Positions 54,090 through 61,540 of a stretch of DNA of 64,000 nucleotides are shown in pieces. The notes under the pieces are model-generated. The model ran no database searches. It saw only the letters and a list, made by a program, of their open reading frames with translations, and was not told the DNA's origin. Both the position numbers and the translations under genes were made by a program. How positions within the stretch are numbered: position 1 is the first letter of the stretch; each line of letters starts with the position of its first letter. The stretch is from Rhodanobacteraceae bacterium ZG21-1 (GTDB lineage Bacteria; Pseudomonadota; Gammaproteobacteria; Xanthomonadales; Rhodanobacteraceae), in assembly GCA_021390615.1 (NCBI GenBank), contig JAJEJU010000024.1:248001-312000 (forward strand), read 5' to 3'.

Positions 54090-55340
54090 TTACTTGTGCC
54101 GGCCGCCCTGTTCGGTCGTCGTCGGCGTCACGGTAGGGCCGCTTTGCTGCTGAGCCGATTGTCCCGAGCTGCCATGTTGCGGCGAGGTTTGCTGCTGGGT
54201 CAGATCCACTGTGGTTCTGGCTTGCGACTGCATCTGATGGGCGGTTGGCGAATGGGCCAAATCGCTCACGCCCGTGGATCGGCCGCTTTGCAGTGCCTCG
54301 ACCGTGTGCTGGACCCGTGCCAACAAATCGCTGGACGAGTGCGAAGGCGTGGGCGACGGCGATGGAGTGGTCAGCGATTTCGAAAGGGCGTCGATTTTCT
54401 CCACGTTTTTCGAAACGGCGGCAGCTACGCCTTCCCGCCCCAGTTCCGCCATCAAAGGCTCTCTCGCCCCCTCTTTGACTTTCGCGTAAGTCGGCAGCTT
54501 GTCCGCGAGGTCCTTGTGCCAGGCTTCCTGCTGATGCCAGCCCTTGCTGAGTTCGCTGACCACGCCAGGGTCTTTCACGCGCGCCTCGCGCGCTTCGCTC
54601 ATCACCGCGCTGGGTGCTCTGCTGTCATGAACGTCCCTGCTGCTGTAGACCGGCGTCGGTTCCCTGCCGACCTGGAAGCTGCCGCGATCATAGATGCTGA
54701 TCGGCACGCCGCTGGTTTCTCTTTTTACCGTATCGAGGACGCCAGGGAGATCGTTGTAGACCTGGTCGCGTACCTTTTGCGGAACGTAGCGGCCGAAGCC
54801 TTCCCTCTCGAGGCCGTCGCTAAAGCGCTTGTCGACGCCCAGTTCGCTTTCCAGCTGATGGACGGCCATGGCGCGGATCTCGACCTGATAGCCTTCTTTC
54901 TGCAGCGACTTGACCAGTTCGACTGCCTTCGCGGGATCACCCAGGGTGGTGTCCAGGATGAGATTCTTGTGCTCGTCCTTGGCCTTCTCTCTTAGCTCCT
55001 TGGCCCACTGGCTGGCATCCGGATGGGTGTCGTCGGCCCATGTATAGGGCTTTTGCAGGCGGAACGAATCGACATTGGGGTGAAAGCCGCGCAGTTCGTC
55101 AGGGTCGACGGACACCGCTCCGCCCCTGCTTTCAAATTCGGCGTTTGCGGCCCGGGTGAGGTTGCCTTTGCCGGCACCCGGCTGTCCGGCCAGGATGATG
55201 GCTCTGGGCGGATCCGATGAGCCCGGACTTTTCGAGACGGCTTCGGTAAAACCGCTCGCCGGCAAGATCTGATCGTTGAAAATACTCGCATGCCTCGATG
55301 CGTCGAGCTTCGTGCTTACCTCATCGCTCCGGGCGCTCAT
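54090..55340 (-). CDS. Zeta-toxin family protein with long Ser/Thr/Gln-rich tail
   Basis: A 416-residue protein. Residues about 40-240 form a zeta-toxin/UDP-N-acetylglucosamine kinase-type P-loop domain: Walker A GQPGAGKG (52-59), SVDPDELRGFHP and ADDTHPDASQWAKELREKA, then LILDTTL. Such toxins phosphorylate UDP-GlcNAc and block peptidoglycan synthesis. The last about 100 residues are low-complexity Ser, Thr, Pro and Gln ending EQGGRHK, which is not part of classical zeta toxins and could be a secretion signal. The upstream gene overlaps it by ATGA. That small protein does not resemble the epsilon antitoxin. Whether it acts within the cell or is delivered to rivals is open. Confidence 0.85.
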   Translation of the reverse strand: MSARSDEVSTKLDASRHASIFNDQILPASGFTEAVSKSPGSSDPPRAIILAGQPGAGKGNLTRAANAEFESRGGAVSVDPDELRGFHPNVDSFRLQKPYTWADDTHPDASQWAKELREKAKDEHKNLILDTTLGDPAKAVELVKSLQKEGYQVEIRAMAVHQLESELGVDKRFSDGLEREGFGRYVPQKVRDQVYNDLPGVLDTVKRETSGVPISIYDRGSFQVGREPTPVYSSRDVHDSRAPSAVMSEAREARVKDPGVVSELSKGWHQQEAWHKDLADKLPTYAKVKEGAREPLMAELGREGVAAAVSKNVEKIDALSKSLTTPSPSPTPSHSSSDLLARVQHTVEALQSGRSTGVSDLAHSPTAHQMQSQARTTVDLTQQQTSPQHGSSGQSAQQQSGPTVTPTTTEQGGRHK

Positions 55341-55687
55341 GCGAAGGCCTCCTGGTTGGCATGGATATAGTCCTCGAGCGCTCGGTCGGTGATCCAGCGC
55401 GATTTGAAGGCGGCACTGGACACGAGTACGCGCTTGGACTGGGCCTTCTCAATGGCACTGGCATCGCCGCCGGCTTCGGCAGTTTCCAGCTCGGCGCGGG
55501 CTTCCTGGGCGAAAGTTTCGATTCGGCCTTCCAACAGCCACACCGCGCGTTCGAACGGATCGACGCCGGGTGCCGGATCGGCAAGCAGGGCGTTCAAGGC
55601 TTCTTGTAAACGTGCGATATGCCCGGGGTAGTCCTTGAATATCTCGCGGAGTTTTGCGGGCACGGGCGGTGGTGAAAGCTTAGACAT
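55337..55687 (-). CDS. Small helical protein, putative antitoxin/immunity partner of zeta toxin
   Basis: A 116-residue protein with no recognised family. It is Ala/Glu-rich and probably helical (REIFKDYPGHIARLQEAL, RIETFAQEARAELETAEAG, then WITDRALEDYIHANQEAF). The stop overlaps the zeta-toxin start (ATGA), giving strict translational coupling in the order expected for antitoxin then toxin. Its size and position match the 114-residue gene of the second pair, though sequence similarity is not obvious by eye. A chaperone for a secreted toxin is the alternative. Confidence 0.6.
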   Translation of the reverse strand: MSKLSPPPVPAKLREIFKDYPGHIARLQEALNALLADPAPGVDPFERAVWLLEGRIETFAQEARAELETAEAGGDASAIEKAQSKRVLVSSAAFKSRWITDRALEDYIHANQEAFA

Positions 55688-56050
55688 GATGGTCCCCCAT
55701 GAAAAGGTGTGCTGTCCTGAGTAGGGCGAGCCGCTTATCGTCGCGGCTCGACGAGGGCACGACCGACCTGAGGCCGGCTTGAGCAGAGATACTCCGTGCT
55801 GCCGCTCGCAGTCTATCCGGTCTCGAGCTTGCCATTCCGGCCCTTGAGCCCATTCCGGGCAAGGCTGCGCTCGAGGGGCGATGGTCGGGCTGGCCGCAAG
55901 GCTTGCTTTGTATCGGGGCCATCGCATGACTGGCGACGTAGCGATGATCGTCGGAGCGTTCGACTGGAACTCGAGCATCGCGGCTGATGCGGCATGCCAA
56001 GCAACGCGCTAGGCTCTCGGGCGAGTTCAACCTCCACCGGAGTACGCCGC
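55688..56050. other. Intergenic divergent region
   Basis: About 360 bp between the zeta operon and the basic-tailed protein gene, transcribed in opposite directions. It should hold both promoters. No gene, repeat or clear -35/-10 pair was identified. Confidence 0.4.
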
Positions 56051-56800
56051 ATGCCCTCGACCTGCCATCCCCATGCCCCTCACGTGAAACTGAAGGCGCC
56101 CGACTGGTACGTGTCGGCGCTGATGCTGGACCGCGCGCTGGATGCGATCCTGCGCCGGGTGAAGAAGTTCGATCGCGAACACGACATTCCCTACCTGGCC
56201 GGCTACAGCCAGGACGGCAAGACCATTTACATCGATCGCCACCTGCCGAAGAGTTTCACCTTCCGCGGCCGCACCATCGAGGTGGACCGCTTCCTGATCC
56301 TGCACGAGGAAGTGGAGAAGACCCTGATCGACCAGCTCGGTTTGCACTACCTGCATGCGCACCAGATCGCCACGCGTGCCGAGGAAGCCGCGGTGAACGC
56401 GCAGCGCGTGACCTGGGCGGCCTATGACCGCTTCATGCAGAAGTACGTGAAGGCGATCGGCGACGAGCGTCTGACCAAGGTGCCGGCGGACCTCGACCTC
56501 AAGCCGTATCGCGACTATCACGACTACGAGCTGCTCGAACGCATGGCCCAGCATATCGACCATGCGCCCGGCCTCGCCGACAAGCGCCGCGAGGAGATGA
56601 AGGCCTATGCGGCGGCCTTCCGCGAACAGCACCGGGCCGAGCAGCGCCGTGCCCGGCTGGCCGGAAAAGCGGCCGAGAAGCTGGCCAAGCCGATCGCGGT
56701 CAAGCCGGCCGCAGCGAAGCCGATTGCAGCGAAGCGGCCCGCGGCGAAGGCCCCGGCGGTACGCAAGCGGGCAGTGCGGGTGGCCGAGCCTTCCGCCTGA
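56051..56800 (+). CDS. Conserved hypothetical protein with HEEVE motif and histone-like basic tail
   Basis: A 249-residue protein. Residues about 12-150 are a compact domain with PDWYVSALMLDRALDA, IPYLAGYSQDGKTIYIDRHL and LHEEVEKTLIDQLGLHYLHAH; HEEVE and the following His suggest a metal site, as in zincin-like hydrolases, but the fold cannot be fixed by eye. Residues about 205-249 are a repeated Ala/Lys/Pro tail (AAKPIAAKRPAAKAP) like that of histone H1-like bacterial proteins, which suggests nucleic-acid binding. The ATG at 56051 is preferred; an upstream ATG at 55994 adds a non-conserved stretch. Function unknown. Confidence 0.7.
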   Translation: MPSTCHPHAPHVKLKAPDWYVSALMLDRALDAILRRVKKFDREHDIPYLAGYSQDGKTIYIDRHLPKSFTFRGRTIEVDRFLILHEEVEKTLIDQLGLHYLHAHQIATRAEEAAVNAQRVTWAAYDRFMQKYVKAIGDERLTKVPADLDLKPYRDYHDYELLERMAQHIDHAPGLADKRREEMKAYAAAFREQHRAEQRRARLAGKAAEKLAKPIAVKPAAAKPIAAKRPAAKAPAVRKRAVRVAEPSA

Positions 56801-56809
56801 GCGCGCGGC

Positions 56810-58042
56810 TCAGTAAAGCACGCGCGCGCGCAGGGTCCCTGGAATCTGCCCCAGCTGTTCCTTCAGCGCGGCGGCCTGCTGGGCATCAGCGGAAACGTCG
56901 ATCACCACGTAGCCCACCGCCGCGTTGGTCTGCAGGAACTGCGCGTCGATATTGATGTTGCCAGCCGAAAACAGCTCGTTGATCCGCGACAGCACGCCCG
57001 GCACATTGCGGTGGATGTGCAGCAGGCGGCGGCTGCGCGGATGCTCGGGCAGCGAGACCTCGGGGAAATTGACCGCCGACAGGGTGGAGCCGTTGTCGCT
57101 GTAGCGCACCAGCTTGCTGGCCACCTCGATGCCGATGTTGTCCTGCGCCTCCAGCGTGCTGCCGCCGATGTGCGGAGTGAGGATCACCTGCTCCATGCCG
57201 ACCAGGGGCGAGACGAAGGGGTCGTCGTTGCCCTGCGGCTCCAGCGGGAACACGTCGATGGCGGCGCCGCCGAGCCGCTCCTCGCGCAGCGCCGCGGCCA
57301 GCGCCTCGATGTCGACCACGCTGCCGCGCGAGGCGTTGATAAGCACGGCGCCCTGGCGCATCCGCGCCAGCTCGGCCGGGCCGATCATCAGCCGCGTGGC
57401 GGGCGTCTCCGGCACGTGCAGGGTCACCACGTCGGCGCGTTCCAGCAGCTCGTCCAGGCTCGTCGCGGCGCGGGCGTTGCCCAGCGACAGCTTGGCCTCG
57501 ATGTCGTGGAAGATCACCCGCATGCCCAGGCTCTCGGCCAGCACGCCGACCTGGGTGCCGATGTGGCCGTAGCCGACGATGCCGATCAGCTTGTCGCGCG
57601 CCTCGAAGCTGCCGGCGGCCGACTTGGTCCAGCCGCCGCGATGGCACAGCGCGTTCTTCTGCGGAATCCCGCGCAGCAGCATGATCGCCTCGGCGATCAC
57701 CAGCTCGGCCACGCTGCGCGTGTTCGAGTAGGGCGCGTTGAACACCGGAACGCCCAGCCGCTCGGCCGCGACCAGGTCGACCTGGTTGGTGCCGATGCAG
57801 TAGCAGCCCACCGCGATCAGCCGCTTGGCGTGCTCCAGCACCTCGGCGGTGAGCTGGGTGCGCGAGCGAATGCCGACGATGTGCGCGTCGGCGATGCGCG
57901 CCTTCAGCTCGTCCTCGGGCAGCGCCTTCGGGTAGTGCTCGATCTGGCTGTAGCCGGCGCGCCGGAAGGTTTCCACGGCGCTGCGGCTGACGCCCTCCAG
58001 CAGCAGCACCTTGATGTCTTGCTTGGGATAGGAGGTCTTCAT
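56810..58042 (-). CDS. serA: D-3-phosphoglycerate dehydrogenase with ACT domain
   Basis: A 410-residue enzyme of serine synthesis, the same length as E. coli SerA. NAD motif GYGHIGTQVG, conserved INASRGSVVD and the catalytic ILTPHIGGST are present; the C-terminal ACT domain (about 335-410: HIHRNVPGVLSRINELF, INIDAQFLQT) senses serine. It is divergent from the D-2-hydroxyglutarate dehydrogenase gene, 122 bp apart. In Pseudomonas the two are functionally coupled: SerA reduces 2-oxoglutarate to D-2-hydroxyglutarate to drive the reaction and the neighbour re-oxidises it. The start at 58042 has GGAGG upstream. Confidence 0.97.
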   Translation of the reverse strand: MKTSYPKQDIKVLLLEGVSRSAVETFRRAGYSQIEHYPKALPEDELKARIADAHIVGIRSRTQLTAEVLEHAKRLIAVGCYCIGTNQVDLVAAERLGVPVFNAPYSNTRSVAELVIAEAIMLLRGIPQKNALCHRGGWTKSAAGSFEARDKLIGIVGYGHIGTQVGVLAESLGMRVIFHDIEAKLSLGNARAATSLDELLERADVVTLHVPETPATRLMIGPAELARMRQGAVLINASRGSVVDIEALAAALREERLGGAAIDVFPLEPQGNDDPFVSPLVGMEQVILTPHIGGSTLEAQDNIGIEVASKLVRYSDNGSTLSAVNFPEVSLPEHPRSRRLLHIHRNVPGVLSRINELFSAGNINIDAQFLQTNAAVGYVVIDVSADAQQAAALKEQLGQIPGTLRARVLY

Positions 58043-58164
58043 GCGGCCGTCGGTGGCGGATGGCGGAAACCGCACTATGCCAGAGCCCGAGCCGTTTGCG
58101 GCGATGCAACACTGGACGCTGCCGCGCCGCGCTGGCAGGCTGTGAGCCACCTCGCGGAGCCGCC

Positions 58165-59547
58165 ATGACCGATCCCCGCCTTGCCGACCTGCAGGCCAGC
58201 CTGCCGAACCTGCGCCTGCTCACCGAGCCCGGCGATCTGGAGCACTACGGCCGCGACTGGACGCGGCGCTGGACGCCGGCGCCGCTGGCCATCGCCTTGC
58301 CGTCCTCGGTGGAGGAAGTGCAGGAGGTGATGCGCTGGGCCAATCGCCAGGGCGTGGCGGTGGTGCCTTCGGGCGGGCGCACCGGCCTGTCCGGCGGCGC
58401 GGTGGCGGCGCAGGGCGAGCTGGTGCTGAGCCTGCAGCGGATGAATCGCGCCCTCGCTTTCGAGGCGGCGGACCGCACGCTCACCGTGCAGGCCGGCATG
58501 ACCCTGCAGCAGGCGCACGAGGCGGCGCGCGGGCATGGCCTGATCTATCCGGTGGATTTCGCCGCGCGCGGCTCCTGCTCGATCGGCGGCAACGTCGCCA
58601 CCAACGCCGGCGGCATCCGGGTAATCCGCTACGGCAATACGCGCGAATGGATCGCCGGGCTCAAGGTGGTCGCCGGCAACGGCGAGCTGCTCGAGCTCAA
58701 CCGCGGCCTGATCAAGAATTCCAGCGGCTACGACCTGCGCCAGCTGATGATCGGCTCGGAAGGCACTCTGGGCATCGTGGTCGAGGCCACCCTGAAGCTG
58801 GCCGAGCCGCCGCCGCCCTCGCAGGTGATGCTGCTGGCGCTGCCGCACATGGACGCGCTGATGCAGGTGTTCGCCGCGTTCCGCGCGCGGCTGTCGCTGC
58901 AGGCCTTCGAGTTCTTCACTGCGCTCGCGCTGAAGCACGTGCTGGCGCATGGCGCCCAGCGCGCGCTGGACGGCGACTATCCGTACTACGTGGTGTGCGA
59001 GTTCGACGCCGCCGACGAAGCCGCCCGCGACGCGGCCCTGGCGGCTTTCGAGCAGGCGGTGGAGCAGGGCTGGGTGCTGGACGGCGCGATCGCGCAGAGC
59101 GAGGCGCAGGCCGCCGCGCTGTGGCGGCTGCGCGAAGGCATTACCGAAAGCCTGGCGCCGCACCGGCCCTACAAGAACGATATTTCGGTGCGCATCGGCG
59201 CGGTGCCGGCCTTCCTGCACGAGATGCAGGCCTTGCTGACGCAAGCCTACCCGCAGTTCGAGGTGGTCTGGTTCGGCCACATCGGCGACGGCAACCTGCA
59301 CATCAACGTGCTCAAGCCGCAGGCCCTGGCCGACGCCGAATTCATCGCGCAGTGCGAGCAGGTGACCAAGCTGCTCGCCGCCACCTTGCAGCGCCACGGC
59401 GGCAGCATCTCGGCCGAGCACGGCATCGGCCTGGTCAAGCGGCCCTATCTGGAAAGCACGCGCAGCGCGGCGGAGATCGCCCTGATGCGCGGCGTGCGCC
59501 AGGTGTTCGACCCCCACGGCATCCTCAATCCGGGCAAGCTGTTCTGA
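58165..59547 (+). CDS. FAD-linked D-2-hydroxyglutarate dehydrogenase
   Basis: A 460-residue flavoprotein of the FAD-binding oxidase/D-lactate dehydrogenase type. The PP-loop VVPSGGRTGLSGGAV (71-85) and GSCSIGGNVATNAGGIRVIRYG hold FAD; the metal-binding HIGDGNLHINVL (near 370) and SAEHGIGLVK close the active site. The family includes glycolate, D-lactate and D-2-hydroxyglutarate dehydrogenases; the pairing with serA favours the last. The ATG at 58165 gives the normal N-terminus. No clear terminator is visible after it. Confidence 0.9.
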   Translation: MTDPRLADLQASLPNLRLLTEPGDLEHYGRDWTRRWTPAPLAIALPSSVEEVQEVMRWANRQGVAVVPSGGRTGLSGGAVAAQGELVLSLQRMNRALAFEAADRTLTVQAGMTLQQAHEAARGHGLIYPVDFAARGSCSIGGNVATNAGGIRVIRYGNTREWIAGLKVVAGNGELLELNRGLIKNSSGYDLRQLMIGSEGTLGIVVEATLKLAEPPPPSQVMLLALPHMDALMQVFAAFRARLSLQAFEFFTALALKHVLAHGAQRALDGDYPYYVVCEFDAADEAARDAALAAFEQAVEQGWVLDGAIAQSEAQAAALWRLREGITESLAPHRPYKNDISVRIGAVPAFLHEMQALLTQAYPQFEVVWFGHIGDGNLHINVLKPQALADAEFIAQCEQVTKLLAATLQRHGGSISAEHGIGLVKRPYLESTRSAAEIALMRGVRQVFDPHGILNPGKLF

Positions 59548-59646
59548 GCCGTGGCGTTGGCTGCCGGGTGGCCGGCATCTCGGGCAGGCCCGGCGCGCTG
59601 CGCACCGGTGACTTGGCGCGCCTGCCTTGCCGGCGCCGACATCGCC

Positions 59647-61302
59647 TCATGCTGGCAGCGGCTCGAAGCGCCAGCCTTCGGACGTCCATTGCATGACATG
59701 CGTCGGCCGCAGCGCGGCGAGGAAATCCTCATCGTGCGAGGCGACGATCAGCGCTCCCGCATAGTTCTGCAAGGCTTGTTCGAAGGCCTGGGTCGATGCC
59801 AGGTCGAGATGGTTGGTCGGTTCGTCGAGCAATAGCAGTCGCGCCGGCGGCTCGCGCCACAGCGCCAGCGCCAGCGCGGCCTTCAGGCGTTCGCCGCCGC
59901 TCAGTTCGCCGGTGGGTCGGGTGGCGCGGTCGGCGTCCAGCTGCAGCAGCGCCAGCCGGCTGCGCAAGGCGCCTTCGGCGATCGGCGTGTCGGCAAGCGC
60001 CAGTTGCTGCACGATCGAGCGCGTCGGATCCAGTTGCGCCAGCCGCTGGTCGAGGTAGGCGAACGGCGCCAGCATGGCGCACCGACCGGCCTGCGGCGCC
60101 AACTCGCCGGCCAGGGTGCGCAGCAGGGTGGATTTGCCGCAGCCGTTGGGGCCGCGCAGCGCTACCCGCACCGGACCGGCCAGCGACCAGTCGAGCGAGG
60201 CGGCCGGGTCGTCCGGCGCCAGCAGCGGCAGGCGCAGTTGTTCGAGCGCGAACAGGCGGGCCTGGGCATGCGGCTTGTCGCGATCCCCGTCGCGGCTCGT
60301 CAAGGTGACCAGCACGGCCTCGTCCGGTAGCACGCGCGCTGCCGCCTCGCGCACCTGCGCGTCGAGCGCGGCCTTGTGCTCGTGCTGCTCGCGGCGGGTG
60401 CGCCCCATGGCTTCCTTGACCGCCGCCTTCATGGCAAAGCGCTCGCTGCCCGAGACATTCGCCACGCGAGCCTCACGCCGGGTTGCCGAGGCATGCCGCT
60501 GGATGGTGTCGTGCTCGCGGCGCAGGCGCGCGGCGCTGCGCTCGCGCTCGTAGCGGGCCGCGCCCAGCGCCGCCTGGGCGGCGTGACGCTCGGCTTCGCG
60601 CTGAGCCTGGAACAGCTCGTAGTTGCCGCCGTAGCTGCGCGCGCCTTGCGGAGTCAGCTCCACGATGCGCTGCACGACGCGCAGCAGGCCGCGGTCGTGC
60701 GTGGCGACGATCAGGCCGCCGCGCCGCTGCGCGAGCTGATCGAGCAGCCAGCGGCGGCCGTCGGCGTCGAGGTGGTTGGTCGGCTCGTCCAGCAGGAGCA
60801 GGTCGGCGCCGCGGAGCAGGGCGCCGGCCAGCGCCACCCGCATGCGCTGGCCGCAGCTCAGCGCATGCGCTGGATGCGCGGCGGCAAGTTCGGCCAGCCC
60901 GGCCTGGTCGAGCGCGGCGCGGAAACGCGCGGGCAAGTCCCAGCGATCGCCGATGTCTTCGAAGTCGTCGACGCCGGCGCAGCCTTGCTCGACCCGCTGC
61001 AAGGCCTCGAGGATGCCGTCGAGGCCGGCCAGCTGCGCCACGCTGCGGCCATCGGCCTCGGCGGCATGCTGGCCGACATAGGCCAGCGAGCCGTGACGCT
61101 CGATGCTGCCGGAAGCGCAGCGCAGCTCGCCGGCGATCAGCCGCAGCAAGGCGCTCTTGCCGCTGCCGTTGCGTCCGGCCAGGGCGGTGGGCGTGCGATC
61201 GAAGTCGAGATCCAGCCCTTCGAACAAGGCGGCGCCGCGCTCGAAGCGGAAGTGCACGTGATGGAAAGAAACCAGCGAGGACGGTTGCGCGGCGCGAGCC
61301 AT
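59647..61302 (-). CDS. ABC-F family ATPase
   Basis: A 551-residue soluble protein with two ABC cassettes and no membrane domain. Walker A motifs are GRNGSGKS (near 43) and GPNGCGKS (near 370); signature motifs are LSCGQ and LSGGE; both cassettes have LLLDEPTNHLD. A charged linker joins them (about 225-320). ABC-F proteins act on the ribosome in translation or antibiotic protection; this one resembles the Uup/YheS-like housekeeping sort more than known resistance proteins, but exact function is open. The ATG at 61302 has GGAGG seven bases upstream. Confidence 0.92.
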   Translation of the reverse strand: MARAAQPSSLVSFHHVHFRFERGAALFEGLDLDFDRTPTALAGRNGSGKSALLRLIAGELRCASGSIERHGSLAYVGQHAAEADGRSVAQLAGLDGILEALQRVEQGCAGVDDFEDIGDRWDLPARFRAALDQAGLAELAAAHPAHALSCGQRMRVALAGALLRGADLLLLDEPTNHLDADGRRWLLDQLAQRRGGLIVATHDRGLLRVVQRIVELTPQGARSYGGNYELFQAQREAERHAAQAALGAARYERERSAARLRREHDTIQRHASATRREARVANVSGSERFAMKAAVKEAMGRTRREQHEHKAALDAQVREAAARVLPDEAVLVTLTSRDGDRDKPHAQARLFALEQLRLPLLAPDDPAASLDWSLAGPVRVALRGPNGCGKSTLLRTLAGELAPQAGRCAMLAPFAYLDQRLAQLDPTRSIVQQLALADTPIAEGALRSRLALLQLDADRATRPTGELSGGERLKAALALALWREPPARLLLLDEPTNHLDLASTQAFEQALQNYAGALIVASHDEDFLAALRPTHVMQWTSEGWRFEPLPA

Positions 61303-61540
61303 GCGAAAACCTCCGGAAATGCGTGTGGAACGCCGCACGGCATGCGACATGCCTGCGCGGGGACATTTCGGGGGAGGTTCAGAGGCTCACGTGGGCGGCA
61401 GCTCGCGGCGACAACGATGGGGTGCGCATTCTAGCGGCTGATGCGAGCGTCCGTCACGCGATGCGTCGACACCGGCGCGAGTGGCTTACATCAAAACCGG
61501 CGAGCATCGATACTGCAGCGAAACCCGCGAGGCGATCCCG

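Noticed and set aside
54090-55340. Zeta toxin as a typical Xanthomonas type IV secretion effector
   Set aside because: The tail lacks the conserved XVIPCD motifs I know; it is only low-complexity, so no specific secretion system is claimed.
54090-55687. Classical epsilon-zeta toxin-antitoxin pair
   Set aside because: The partner does not resemble epsilon antitoxin and the zeta protein has an extra tail, so only a putative antitoxin/immunity role is given.
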